Source: Methylotenera sp.
GTDB taxonomy: Bacteria > Pseudomonadota > Gammaproteobacteria > Burkholderiales > Methylophilaceae
Assembly (NCBI GenBank): GCA_020622105.1
Contig: JAHRYP010000013.1
Location: forward strand, 1 to 62,728
Length of the DNA: 62,728 bases
Direction of reading: 5' to 3'
The notes under the pieces are model-generated. The model was not told the DNA's origin, searched no databases, and saw only the letters and a list, made by a program, of their open reading frames with translations. The position numbers and the translations under genes are program-made. Numbering within the stretch: the first letter of the stretch is position 1; the number at the start of each line of letters is the position of its first letter. Of the stretch, positions 1 through 9,660 are shown piece by piece.

Positions 1-52
1 GAACTGACTTAAATATATAAATTTATTGCGTAATAAACATATTTAAAATATA

Positions 53-81
53 TTGATGTTTTCTTTACAAAAGTTTATACT
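53..81 (+). promoter_or_regulatory. Possible sigma70-like promoter abutting argA
   Basis: TTGATG (53-58), a 17-base spacer and TATACT (76-81) match a sigma70 promoter well, but the last base touches the ATG at 82. Transcription from it would begin inside the codons assigned to the HTH domain. Either a further upstream promoter is used, or the match is chance in AT-rich DNA. No clear ribosome binding site precedes the ATG. Confidence 0.3.
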
Positions 82-1644
82 ATGTCACTTGGAGTATCTA
101 TACGCAAGCGGCGCAAACTGCTCAATATCACCCTGCAGGAACTTGCCAGCGCTACTGGCGCTGACAGTGGCAACCTGTCGCGTATCGAGCGTGGTGCGCA
201 AGGTGTCAGCGAGGCATTGCTGCGAAAAATATGCACGGCACTTGACTGCACGCCAGCCTATCTCTACGCACTTACCGAGTCAGCAAGCACCAACACCTTA
301 ACACCTTTCAGCGTGAAAAAACCGCAGGAATTTGTCAGCTGGTTTCGCTCTGTTGCACCTTACATCCATGCATTCGGTGGCCGCACTTTTGTAATCGCTT
401 TTGGCGGAGAAGTCGTCAATGAGAAGCAATTCATCGCACTTTCGCATGACCTCAACCTGTTAGCGAGCCTTGAAGTCAGACTGGTGCTGGTGCATGGTGC
501 TCGGCCGCAGATTGAAGAGCGTTTAAGACGTGCAAAACTCGAAACCAAACTGGCCAATGGCCTGCGTGTTACCGATGATGAAGCAATGGAAGCCGTTAAA
601 GAAGCTAACGGTGCAATCCGCGTAGATATTGAGGCGCAGTTATCCATGGGCCTGATCAACTCGCCCATGGCTGGCAGCGACATTCGTGTCGCCAGCGGCA
701 ACTTTGTGACGGCCAAACCCTTAGGCGTCAGAGATGGTGTCGACCTGCAGCACACTGGCGAGGTACGCAAAGTGAATGCCGCTGCGATTCAAAAGCGTCT
801 GGATGACGGTGAACTAGTGCTGCTGTCGCCGCTGGGCTATTCACCGACCGGCGAAGCGTTCAACCTGTCACTTGAAGATGTTGCCGTCAGCACCGCAATA
901 GCGCTGGATGCTGACAAGCTGATTTTCCTGATGGATTCCGAAGGCGTACACAACCTGCGCGGTGAACTGCTGCGCGAAATGACCGCGAAAAAAGCTAAAA
1001 ACCTGCTGCTACACGTGACGGATAATGAAGATGCTATCAATACCTCGGAAGATATTGTGTATTACCTGCCTGCTGCCGTTCGCGCTTGCGAACATGGTGT
1101 TGCACGCACGCACTTGATCAGCCGTCATATCGATGGCGCCATCATTCAGGAGCTGTTTACACACGAAGGTATAGGCACCATGGTGACGGAACTTGGCCTG
1201 GAAACTATGCGCCAAGCTGACATTGACGATGTAGGTGCCATTCTGCAATTAATCGAGCCACTGGAGGCAGAAGGCGTACTTGTTAAGCGCGGGCGTGAGC
1301 GTATCGAAATGGAGATCGACTATTTTCAGGTCATGGAACACGATAATCGCGTGATCGGCTGCGCTGCTTTATATCCGTTCAACCAGGAAAAAACAGCAGA
1401 ATTTGCCTGCCTGGCGATAGACCCGCAATATCGTGGTGGCGGTCGTGGCGACAAGCTATTTCATTTTTGCGAAGACCGGGCACGTGAACAAGGCTTCAAA
1501 ACATTATTTTGTCTGACTACGCATACTGAACACTGGTTTCTGGAACGCGGCTTTACCGAGCAGAACGTAGACAAACTGCCCGCTGAGAAGAAAAAACTGT
1601 ACAACTTCCAGCGTAAATCCAAAGTGTTCATCAAGCCACTTTAA
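82..1644 (+). CDS. argA: Amino-acid N-acetyltransferase (N-acetylglutamate synthase) with N-terminal XRE-type HTH domain
   Basis: Catalyses the first step of arginine synthesis, acetylating glutamate with acetyl-CoA. Three parts are visible in one uninterrupted 520-residue frame: a Cro/CI-type helix-turn-helix (about residues 4-60, with a typical LQELASATGADSGNLSRIE stretch), an amino-acid-kinase fold (about 85-345, containing VLVHGARPQI), and a C-terminal GNAT acetyltransferase (about 375-515, with YRGGGRGDKL). Classical ArgA is about 440 residues and begins near residue 80 here, so the HTH is an added domain. The start is the first ATG; no good Shine-Dalgarno precedes it. argB lies about 0.9 kb downstream with a hemerythrin gene between. 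That the HTH binds DNA, perhaps in arginine control, is inference. Confidence 0.88.
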   Translation: MSLGVSIRKRRKLLNITLQELASATGADSGNLSRIERGAQGVSEALLRKICTALDCTPAYLYALTESASTNTLTPFSVKKPQEFVSWFRSVAPYIHAFGGRTFVIAFGGEVVNEKQFIALSHDLNLLASLEVRLVLVHGARPQIEERLRRAKLETKLANGLRVTDDEAMEAVKEANGAIRVDIEAQLSMGLINSPMAGSDIRVASGNFVTAKPLGVRDGVDLQHTGEVRKVNAAAIQKRLDDGELVLLSPLGYSPTGEAFNLSLEDVAVSTAIALDADKLIFLMDSEGVHNLRGELLREMTAKKAKNLLLHVTDNEDAINTSEDIVYYLPAAVRACEHGVARTHLISRHIDGAIIQELFTHEGIGTMVTELGLETMRQADIDDVGAILQLIEPLEAEGVLVKRGRERIEMEIDYFQVMEHDNRVIGCAALYPFNQEKTAEFACLAIDPQYRGGGRGDKLFHFCEDRAREQGFKTLFCLTTHTEHWFLERGFTEQNVDKLPAEKKKLYNFQRKSKVFIKPL

Positions 1645-1681
1645 CATGATGCGCACCACAGCAAATTAGCGCCTAATCAAC

Positions 1682-1705
1682 AAAAAGGCCAGCTTAAAGC
1701 TGGCC
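1682..1705 (-). terminator. Rho-independent terminator of the hemerythrin gene
   Basis: GGCCAGC and GCTGGCC arms (1687-1705) close a small AT loop. On the minus strand the stem is followed by five T's. It lies about 20 bases past the hemerythrin stop, and between convergent genes may also stop argA transcripts. Confidence 0.75.
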
Positions 1706-1724
1706 TGATCAACATATAAATTAA

Positions 1725-2180
1725 TTATTTAAAGAAGCGAGAAAACCAACCCTCATCATTATTTCTTTTTTTCTCATTCACAATATTGACCATATTCGCC
1801 TTAACTGCACCCACATAGTCGGCGTCATCACGTTTGATATGATTAATCAGCCATGAAATCAGCATCTGATGCAGGCTTTCAGCAACATCTTCACCAAGCT
1901 TAAAACGCTCTACATATTCATTAACGCGACGCACAAATAACTCATGCACTTTTTTGTGCGGTTTCGCAAACTTGTAACCAGCCTCTTCCTGTAAACTTTC
2001 TTCAAAAGCAAAATGCGACATGGTGTAATCAACCAAATCCTCAAGCACATGGCCAATTGCCGCTTTATCACCGCTTGCATTGGCCGTTTCCAGATCATTA
2101 ATGTAATCAACGATTCTCCGGTGTTGCTTATCAATGATCTCGATATTTGTATCCAGATCTGCAGTCCATGTAATGGTCAT
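1725..2180 (-). CDS. Bacteriohemerythrin
   Basis: A 151-residue four-helix di-iron protein that binds O2 reversibly in the cytoplasm. The expected iron ligands are all present: H20, H56, E60, H75, H79, H114 and D119, with family spacing (HFAFE, PHKKVH, HIKRDD). No signal peptide or membrane segment is seen. An AAAAGGGAA ribosome site precedes the ATG. It is a single-gene unit ending in a hairpin terminator. In methanotrophs a homologue supplies O2 to methane monooxygenase; here a role in O2 storage or sensing is inference. The long upstream region contains a perfect FNR/ANR-type box and a palindrome repeated upstream of xoxJ. Confidence 0.92.
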   Translation of the reverse strand: MTITWTADLDTNIEIIDKQHRRIVDYINDLETANASGDKAAIGHVLEDLVDYTMSHFAFEESLQEEAGYKFAKPHKKVHELFVRRVNEYVERFKLGEDVAESLHQMLISWLINHIKRDDADYVGAVKANMVNIVNEKKRNNDEGWFSRFFK

Positions 2181-2222
2181 AATGTATTTCCCTTTTATTA
2201 AAATTCATACTGACGCGCCTCT

Positions 2223-2236
2223 TACTCAATAGAGTA
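2223..2236. promoter_or_regulatory. Palindrome upstream of hemerythrin gene
   Basis: TACTC-AATA-GAGTA, centred about 50 bases upstream of the hemerythrin ATG. Thirteen of its bases recur at 59732-59744, at nearly the same distance upstream of xoxJ. A shared operator is possible but unproven. Confidence 0.35.
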
Positions 2237-2445
2237 CATACAAACATCAGCGTTAAAATAAGCTCCATAAGCAGCATTAGATTCAGCACTACAGCGTTGT
2301 TTCGCCAAAACAAAACGGCTTATTGAGCACTTATAATTTTTATTTTTATTAGAGTCAGCGCAGATTAACGGTCAGGCAATCTGATCAATCCAAAATGTGT
2401 TAATTTTGGAAGCACGTAGGGTATAGAAGAGGTTGATGTAAAGGA

Positions 2446-2459
2446 TTGATGTAAATCAA
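2446..2459. promoter_or_regulatory. Perfect FNR/ANR-type binding site
   Basis: TTGATGTAAATCAA matches the FNR/ANR/DNR consensus TTGAT-N4-ATCAA exactly. It lies 122 bases upstream of argB and 266 upstream of the divergent hemerythrin gene. A partial copy, TTGATGTAAA, precedes it at 2433-2442 as a 13-base direct repeat. An O2- or NO-responsive regulator acting on hemerythrin is the more sensible reading biologically; distance favours argB. Confidence 0.55.
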
Positions 2460-2511
2460 CCAATCACATCAAGCGTTAAACTTTATTAAAAATGCAGCGG
2501 AATTTTTCTAA

Positions 2512-3465
<954 letters not shown>

Positions 3466-3571
3466 AGCTGAATAATTTAGTTAGCTCAGATGCGCACTGA
3501 TAAGCCATATTGTTGTATCTGCTTATGTTTTTATTCGTGTGCATCTGCAGCTAAACCAAGCTTTTAAAAAC

Positions 3572-4201
3572 ATGACTAAAATCTGGATCTTTGACCTGGA
3601 CGATACGCTGCATAACGCCTCGGCACACATTTTTCCCGTCATGAACCAGACCATGACACAGTACATCATGGATCATCTTGATCTGGACGAAAATGAAGCG
3701 CATAACCTGCGCAAGCATTACTGGCGTGTTTATGGCGCCACCCTGAAAGGGCTGGTACGCCATCACAACACTGACCCGTACCATTTCCTTGAAGAAACGC
3801 ACCAGCTCGAAAACCTGCATGACATGGTGATTCAGGTGAAACGCTTGCGCCATACGCTGAATAGTCTTGAGGGGCGCAAGCTGGTATTCACGAATGCGCC
3901 ACGCAGCTATGCTTTACGCGTATTGGACATCATGGATATTGAAGATGTCTTTGAACTGATATTCAGCGTTGAATCCACCAAGTTTCACGCCAAGCCATCC
4001 GTGCGCGGCTTTCAGCAACTGCTTAAAACCATCAAAGCCAAAGCTAGCGACTGCATTATGCTGGAAGATAATTTAGAGGCATTAAAAACTGCAAAAAGAC
4101 TAGGCATGAAAACGGTATGGGTGAGTAAGAAACTGCATAAACCCAGTTATGTGGATTATCGCGTGTCATCAGTGTTAGCACTCACTCACATTAAGATATA
4201 A
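3572..4201 (+). CDS. HAD-family pyrimidine 5'-nucleotidase
   Basis: A 209-residue haloacid-dehalogenase-superfamily hydrolase. Motif I FDLDDTLHNA lies at the N-terminus, the motif II threonine in LVFTNAPR near the middle, and motif III/IV as K(PSVRGF) followed by IMLEDNLEAL. Similar proteins next to argB and slmA are annotated as pyrimidine 5'-nucleotidases (SDT1/YjjG-like); the substrate cannot be read from sequence. I chose ATG 3572, directly before MTKIWIFDLDDT, over an upstream GTG at 3539. Confidence 0.85.
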   Translation: MTKIWIFDLDDTLHNASAHIFPVMNQTMTQYIMDHLDLDENEAHNLRKHYWRVYGATLKGLVRHHNTDPYHFLEETHQLENLHDMVIQVKRLRHTLNSLEGRKLVFTNAPRSYALRVLDIMDIEDVFELIFSVESTKFHAKPSVRGFQQLLKTIKAKASDCIMLEDNLEALKTAKRLGMKTVWVSKKLHKPSYVDYRVSSVLALTHIKI

Positions 4202-4232
4202 TATTACCGCTATTACAAATAAGGATAATCAC

Positions 4233-4790
4233 ATGGCAGGCGAACGCAAACAGCAAATCTTACAAACACTAGCCAAAATGCTGGAAGCTCCTAAACGCGA
4301 AAAGATCACTACGGCAGCATTGGCAGCCAAGCTTGAAGTTTCCGAGGCAGCACTTTACCGTCACTTTGCCAACAAGGCGCAGATGTTTGAAGGGCTGATC
4401 GCATTCATTGAAGAAACTATTTTTGGCCTTATTAATAAAATCGGCAATGAAGAAACCGAAGGTCTACGTCAAGTGCATCGCACAATTACTATGCTACTGC
4501 TGTTTGCAGAAAAGAACCCTGGCATGACACGTGTGCTTATCGGCGATGCACTAGTGAATGAAGATGAAAAATTACAGCTACGCATCAATCAGCTTTATGA
4601 TCGTATTGAAGTCACACTTAAGCAAAGTCTGCGCATTGCAGAGACGCAATCAGGCAAACCTGGCAATGCAGAAGCGCAAGCCAACCTGATAGTTTGCTAC
4701 GTGATTGGGCGCTGGCAACAATATGCCAAGAGCGGTTTTAAACGCAAACCGACTGAATTTGTTGTACAGCAGTTGTCTAACCTGCTTTAA
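4233..4790 (+). CDS. slmA: Nucleoid occlusion factor SlmA (TetR family)
   Basis: A 185-residue TetR-type DNA-binding protein. In Escherichia coli SlmA binds chromosomal SBS sites and blocks FtsZ assembly over the nucleoid. The HTH occupies about residues 25-50 (TTAALAAKLEVSEAALYRHF), the remainder being an all-helical dimerisation domain. AAGGATAATCAC precedes the ATG. It lies 31 bases after the nucleotidase gene. Whether SBS-like sites occur near the ftsZ cluster here was not tested. Confidence 0.9.
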   Translation: MAGERKQQILQTLAKMLEAPKREKITTAALAAKLEVSEAALYRHFANKAQMFEGLIAFIEETIFGLINKIGNEETEGLRQVHRTITMLLLFAEKNPGMTRVLIGDALVNEDEKLQLRINQLYDRIEVTLKQSLRIAETQSGKPGNAEAQANLIVCYVIGRWQQYAKSGFKRKPTEFVVQQLSNLL

Positions 4791-4876
4791 CTAACATATA
4801 GTTAGTAGCTGGCTACTTAGTTATAATGCTTTATTAAATTTCGTAATATCAGTTGCCAGCTGATCAGGAGAAGGTC

Positions 4877-5098
4877 TTGGAAGGTACAATTTTTGGTTTA
4901 ACAGAAGCCCAGATCGCCGAACTCGGCATGACTTATGGTGTGGGGGGGCTAATGCTGCTAATGATATTCATTGTCGGGCATTTGGCATGGCAATGCAAAG
5001 TTGGTAAATTTGGTACTTTTATTTTATTTCTGGGCCTGACTTTCGGCCTGGTTGGATTTATCGCCAAATATTTCATTCAGCATTCATTGGGCATTTAA
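4877..5098 (+). CDS. DUF2788 family small membrane protein
   Basis: A 73-residue protein with two hydrophobic helices (about residues 20-40 and 48-68) separated by a short basic turn (CKVGKFG). Sequence and length resemble DUF2788 proteins, whose function is unknown. I chose TTG 4877 because AGGAG at 4866-4870 is ideally spaced; a TTG at 4853 would lie upstream of that site. It follows slmA by about 85 bases. Confidence 0.75.
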   Translation: MEGTIFGLTEAQIAELGMTYGVGGLMLLMIFIVGHLAWQCKVGKFGTFILFLGLTFGLVGFIAKYFIQHSLGI

Positions 5099-5131
5099 AC
5101 TTATCAGCACATCGATAACACCCGCAAACTA

Positions 5132-6346
5132 TTAAATCAGCAAACAGGCTTTAACAGCGTCCAGCCTTGCCTCGAATACTTTTACTTTTATTTGTTCAGG
5201 CTCCGCACAGGCTGCAGCTACGACTCCGGCATCTACTCCAGCCGCGGCTTGCAATACTTTAACCATTAACTCGGCCGCCGGCGTCTCACAACCGGCATAA
5301 CCAGCTCTTCCACGTGAATCAGCTTCACAAGCTTTAAGAAAATCCTTGAACCTATCGGGTTGGCGAATAGCATCAAGCTCAATCAAAAACTCCAGCAAAG
5401 TGGCTGGACGCATCTGTGGTGCCTGATGCAGTTTGCCATGAAACTTGGCAGTCATCACGCCTAATTCCTTGCAGTCGTTGGGCACCCGTAGACGTTTGCA
5501 CACTTCTTTTAATAAATTGGCACTGCGCTGCTCATGCCCGATGTGTTTAGGCAGCAACTCACGCGGCGTTGTGCCTTTGCCAAGATCATGCATCAGTGCA
5601 GCAAAACGAATCGGCAAGCTGAAATTCTGGCTAGCCGCATAATCAACCACCATCATGATATGTACGCCGGTATCTATTTCCGGGTGATGCAGCTCGGGCT
5701 GCGGCACACCCCAGAGCCTGTCCAGCTCGGGCAGAATCTTCTGTAATGCGCCACAGGCACGCAGCACTTCAAACATGCGTGATGGCTTCTGCTCCAATAA
5801 GCCCTTAGCTAATTCTTGCCATACACGTTCGGCTACCAGCGCATCGACTTCACCGGCTTCTACCATCTGCCGCATTAAATTCATCGTTTCCGGCGCTACA
5901 TTAAAATCCACCAGCCGCGCCGAAAAGCGTGCAACGCGTAGAATTCTTACAGGATCTTCTGCAAACGCATCACTAACATGACGTAACGTTCTGGATTTAA
6001 TATCTGCAATACCGTTAAATGGGTCAACCAGTTGGCCGTCATCGGCTCTGGCAATGGCATTAATCGTGAGGTCGCGCCGCGCCAGATCCTGCTCCAGCGT
6101 GACTTCCGGCGCTGCGTATATGGAAAAACCTTTATAACCCTTGGCGGTTTTACGCTCAGTGCGCGCCAATGCATATTCATCACGGGTTTCAGGGTGTAAA
6201 AAAACCGGAAAGTCTTTACCTACCGGTTTAAAGCCAGCGGCCAGCATTGCCTCCGGCGTGCTGCCAACAACAACGTAATCTCTATCTTTTACCGCAAATC
6301 CCAGCAGCTCATCACGAACTGCGCCGCCAACAATATAGGTCTGCAT
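5132..6346 (-). CDS. cca: CCA tRNA nucleotidyltransferase (multifunctional)
   Basis: Adds or repairs the 3'-CCA end of tRNAs without a template. About 404 residues: the nucleotidyltransferase head begins MQTYIVGGAVRDELL and carries the metal-binding RDYVVVG, then RRDLTINAIA and the neck/body helices. A C-terminal HD domain (RFAALMHDLGKG) is the phosphohydrolase part of the long gammaproteobacterial-type enzyme. ATG 6346 gives the canonical N-terminus; the longer TTG-started frame adds four residues. It lies 14 bases after the epimerase gene. Confidence 0.95.
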   Translation of the reverse strand: MQTYIVGGAVRDELLGFAVKDRDYVVVGSTPEAMLAAGFKPVGKDFPVFLHPETRDEYALARTERKTAKGYKGFSIYAAPEVTLEQDLARRDLTINAIARADDGQLVDPFNGIADIKSRTLRHVSDAFAEDPVRILRVARFSARLVDFNVAPETMNLMRQMVEAGEVDALVAERVWQELAKGLLEQKPSRMFEVLRACGALQKILPELDRLWGVPQPELHHPEIDTGVHIMMVVDYAASQNFSLPIRFAALMHDLGKGTTPRELLPKHIGHEQRSANLLKEVCKRLRVPNDCKELGVMTAKFHGKLHQAPQMRPATLLEFLIELDAIRQPDRFKDFLKACEADSRGRAGYAGCETPAAELMVKVLQAAAGVDAGVVAAACAEPEQIKVKVFEARLDAVKACLLI

Positions 6347-6360
6347 CGCTTTTGCCAAAG

Positions 6361-7308
6361 CTATCTCGCAGCAACACTTCTAAAACTATCGTATTTACCA
6401 CGCAGAGTAGAATCCACAAGATATTCCGGGATTACCGCTTCCATGCTAGCCGGTACTACACCAAAAATTGGCGGAAACGGCTGCGAGCTGACGCTATCGA
6501 CTTCCATTGAGCGCACATTATCGCGTGACATCAGCTTAACAGGCAGTAATTCCATCATAAAAGCCTGCGCATAAGACAATTTGTCACACAAACCAATAAT
6601 CGGACGTTTAACTTTGAGCGTAGTCATCACCTGCTGCACCAGCTCACGGAAGCTATAAACTCTGGGACCGGCCAACTCATATACCTGACCATAGGTCTGC
6701 GTATTCTGAATGCTTGCAACGAAGCAGCTAGCCACATCCTCTACCCAAACCGGCTGAAATTTAGCATTCGGTTTTGCCAATAGCACCACTGGCAGAAACT
6801 TGATTAATGTAGCAAACAGATTAATAAAACTATCGCCACGGCCAAATATAATAGATGGCCGAAATATGGTGATATTAAGTTTTTGTGCAAACGCCAGCAA
6901 GGCAGCTTCGCCGGCTGCCTTCGAACGCAAATATTCACTTGGCGCATTACGATCTGCTTGCAGGCTGCTCATCTGAATTAGGCGTTTAATACCTGTGGCT
7001 TCACAAATTTTTGCCAAGCGTGACGGCAGCTGATGATGCATTGCATCAAAGCTGGTACGTCCACTCTGATGCAGAATACCAGTCAGATTCACCACGGCAT
7101 CAGCGCCACTTAACGCAGCTTTAAGCGCTTGGTCATCCATTACATTACACTCTACGACAGTCACATTTGGCAGCAAGAACAGATGCTTGGCTGATTCACG
7201 CCTGCGTGTCAGCACGGTGACTGCATAACCGTCTTGATCTAATTTAGCTACAATACTGCTGCCTACAAAACCTGAACCGCCTAGTACACATATTTTTCTT
7301 AATTGCAT
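6361..7308 (-). CDS. Complex I NDUFA9-like NAD(P)-binding epimerase/dehydratase family protein
   Basis: A 315-residue atypical short-chain dehydrogenase with an N-terminal Rossmann motif (VLGGSGFVGSSI), VVNLTGILH and a YLRSKAAGE segment in the place of the usual YxxxK. Proteins of this type are named for similarity to the NDUFA9 accessory subunit of mitochondrial complex I; the bacterial substrate is unknown. It is followed closely by cca. Confidence 0.85.
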   Translation of the reverse strand: MQLRKICVLGGSGFVGSSIVAKLDQDGYAVTVLTRRRESAKHLFLLPNVTVVECNVMDDQALKAALSGADAVVNLTGILHQSGRTSFDAMHHQLPSRLAKICEATGIKRLIQMSSLQADRNAPSEYLRSKAAGEAALLAFAQKLNITIFRPSIIFGRGDSFINLFATLIKFLPVVLLAKPNAKFQPVWVEDVASCFVASIQNTQTYGQVYELAGPRVYSFRELVQQVMTTLKVKRPIIGLCDKLSYAQAFMMELLPVKLMSRDNVRSMEVDSVSSQPFPPIFGVVPASMEAVIPEYLVDSTLRGKYDSFRSVAAR

Positions 7309-7363
7309 GTTAAACCTTTAAATTTCCTCAAATTTATTACTGATGCTTTTTCCTGTTGCATGT

Positions 7364-9397
7364 TTAATCTTCAGCCGGCTCCGCCATAGTATGCTCCGGC
7401 TTATTTGTGCCCGGGATAACGCCTAGACGAGATTTTAAGCTCATCGCAGACCTCCCTAATCTAGGCACGTACATCTGTGCATTAGCCATGACTTTTTGCA
7501 CGTAACTTCTTGTTTCAGCAAAAGGGATTGTCTCGATATAAATAGCGGCCTCCATCGGCTCACTTGGCTGCCAGCGCTTAGCGCGACTTGGTCCGGCATT
7601 GTAAGCAGCTGTCGCCATGACCGCCTGTCCGTTCATGAGCTCAAATGTATAGCGTATATAGTGCGTGCCTATGCTGACATTTGTAGTTAAATCATGTATC
7701 AAGTCACTGCTATAGTCATTCATGCCAATGCGTTTTGCTACCCATTTCGCAGTAGCTGGCATGATTTGCATTAGCCCTGCCGCACCCACGCCTGATTTTG
7801 CATGATGCATGAAGCGACTTTCCTGACGCACTAGACCATATATCCAAGCCTCATCTACCCCTTCATTCTCTGCTGCAGCACGGAATAAATTACGATATGG
7901 CGTAGGATAGCGCAAGTTAAAATCATGCAACTGTTTAGTGTTATCTGCCGTTGCAATCGCGATGTCATACCATTCATTGCGTATTGCATATGCTGCCGCA
8001 GCCAGCAACTGTTTGTCATCAAAATTACGTGTAGCCCAAACCCATTCAGCCTTTGCCTCCCAGCGTAAACCCAGTTTCTGCAGCTCAAGTGCACGCTTGA
8101 TTGCTGGCTGGCTGGCAACTGCAGTTATCTCAACATCAGATACTTTATACTCCTGTTCTACATTACCGATCGAACTCTCAACATCTTCTGCGGCAAGCCA
8201 GCCATAATAGTGACGTTCTGTAGATAGTGGCCCCAGAATCTTATTGGCTTCAACAATCAGTCCCTTTTCATTTAGGGCACGGCCTTTCCAGTAGCGCCAG
8301 GCACCTTCCTGCTGCTGATCGGGCTGCATCAAGGGGATTGTGGCATCTACAACATCCCAGTTCTTATCTCTCAGCGCAGCGCGTACTTTCCATGCGAGCT
8401 GCTCTTTATCCAGACTGGTATTTTTTGCCAAAGCATAGTAGTCAAGCGCCCTTGGGTTATGTGTGCGTGCTGCATGATACGCAATCCGACCCCAGGCGAA
8501 AGTTCGGTCAGCACTGGATAATTTATCCTGTAATTGTTCGAGCGCCAAGACTGCTTCAGGTATGCTGTTGCGTGCCAGCCGGTCAAGTGCAAACAGATTA
8601 GTCTCTATGCCTGCACGCGTTTTAAATGACACACTGATTTTAGTCACTGCTTTTTTAGCGCTAATTTTTACAACTGCAGCTTGGTCACTAAATAATGTCT
8701 TCGGCGTTTGATTCGCAATATCCAGCAGCTTAAGATCTTTTTCATCAAAATCGGCAATGCGTCCAGCAATACTTTTAGCTAACGGCAACTTTCCATTGTG
8801 TAGCGCCAACCTGAATCTGCCCCACAGATCATCTGAGGTTAGTGCTCCTGCGTTTTGCATGGCATCAAACAATGGACTGCAGCTAGCAGGTAAGTCTGCC
8901 GTGGTCATCCACAGCTTTCTGCTCTGGTCTGCTATGTCTTCACCTGCGCCTTCAGCGAAGTTTTTACCAAGTAATGCATAACACTGCACAGCTGTATCTT
9001 CACGTTTATAGTTAGGATATTGCTCAAAAAATACTTGCCAATCTTGCTGCTTACCAAGTTTTTTGAGCCACTCACCACGCAGGCGTTCAGCAAAAGGGTA
9101 GTTTCCATATTTAGTCAGGAAATTCTGCACCTCATCATTCCCGGCTGCATCCAGCCTTAACAGCATCAACCAGTAATCTGCATAAGGCGCTAACAGATAC
9201 TGCTGCCGATTAAGCTCAGCCACGTCTTCAGCTAAGGCAGTTTCATTCTTGGCATTATAAGATTCACGCGCATGCTGAAACAATGCCTGATCAGACATTG
9301 CCAGCACTGGTGCTGAAAATATTGCACAGCACAGCAACACCAAACTTATATGACTTGATGAATATTGACGGATAAAATTGATTGATAGCTTAAACAT
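7364..9397 (-). CDS. slt: Soluble lytic murein transglycosylase
   Basis: A periplasmic exo-lytic transglycosylase that cleaves the glycan backbone of peptidoglycan. 677 residues: N-terminal signal segment ending near APVLA-MS, a long alpha-helical superhelix (U and L domains, to about residue 510), then the SLT catalytic domain with the ESR glutamate (QESRFMHHAKSGVGAAGLMQ) and NAGPSRAKRW. Its start overlaps the end of the small membrane protein gene by 8 bases, suggesting coupled translation. Confidence 0.95.
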   Translation of the reverse strand: MFKLSINFIRQYSSSHISLVLLCCAIFSAPVLAMSDQALFQHARESYNAKNETALAEDVAELNRQQYLLAPYADYWLMLLRLDAAGNDEVQNFLTKYGNYPFAERLRGEWLKKLGKQQDWQVFFEQYPNYKREDTAVQCYALLGKNFAEGAGEDIADQSRKLWMTTADLPASCSPLFDAMQNAGALTSDDLWGRFRLALHNGKLPLAKSIAGRIADFDEKDLKLLDIANQTPKTLFSDQAAVVKISAKKAVTKISVSFKTRAGIETNLFALDRLARNSIPEAVLALEQLQDKLSSADRTFAWGRIAYHAARTHNPRALDYYALAKNTSLDKEQLAWKVRAALRDKNWDVVDATIPLMQPDQQQEGAWRYWKGRALNEKGLIVEANKILGPLSTERHYYGWLAAEDVESSIGNVEQEYKVSDVEITAVASQPAIKRALELQKLGLRWEAKAEWVWATRNFDDKQLLAAAAYAIRNEWYDIAIATADNTKQLHDFNLRYPTPYRNLFRAAAENEGVDEAWIYGLVRQESRFMHHAKSGVGAAGLMQIMPATAKWVAKRIGMNDYSSDLIHDLTTNVSIGTHYIRYTFELMNGQAVMATAAYNAGPSRAKRWQPSEPMEAAIYIETIPFAETRSYVQKVMANAQMYVPRLGRSAMSLKSRLGVIPGTNKPEHTMAEPAED

Positions 9398-9572
9398 AGA
9401 ATATACGCCGTAATAAAAACAGCACGGCTGCTACCATTGCCAGATATAAAGAATATTTAATTAACTTTTTGAAATATTGCAGATATTTTTTGTCATCGTA
9501 TAGCAAATACAGGCCTAGCAATACCATTGTGGCAATCACCAGTAAAACAAATGTCAGGCGCATCATTAACAC
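9390..9572 (-). CDS. Small two-helix membrane protein, unknown function
   Basis: A 60-residue product with two hydrophobic stretches (about 4-24 and 41-57) separated by a charged loop with DDKKYLQYFKKL. I do not recognise a family. The GTG at 9572 has a GGGG-containing ribosome site 8 bases upstream; ATG codons at 9566 and 9563 are alternatives. The 8-base overlap with slt argues that it is translated. Confidence 0.6.
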   Translation of the reverse strand: MLMMRLTFVLLVIATMVLLGLYLLYDDKKYLQYFKKLIKYSLYLAMVAAVLFLLRRIFYV

Positions 9573-9660
9573 TTTATTCGCCCCTTTCTAGATATTACAA
9601 TTTGCTTACGAACTCATTCACTTGCCACTAACTTTTTGTCTAGCCAAATCAGACCTTTAA

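Noticed and set aside
2131-2313. 60-codon frame upstream of the hemerythrin gene
   Set aside because: Overlaps the hemerythrin start in another frame, hydrophobic but without a ribosome site; the regulatory reading of this region is better supported.
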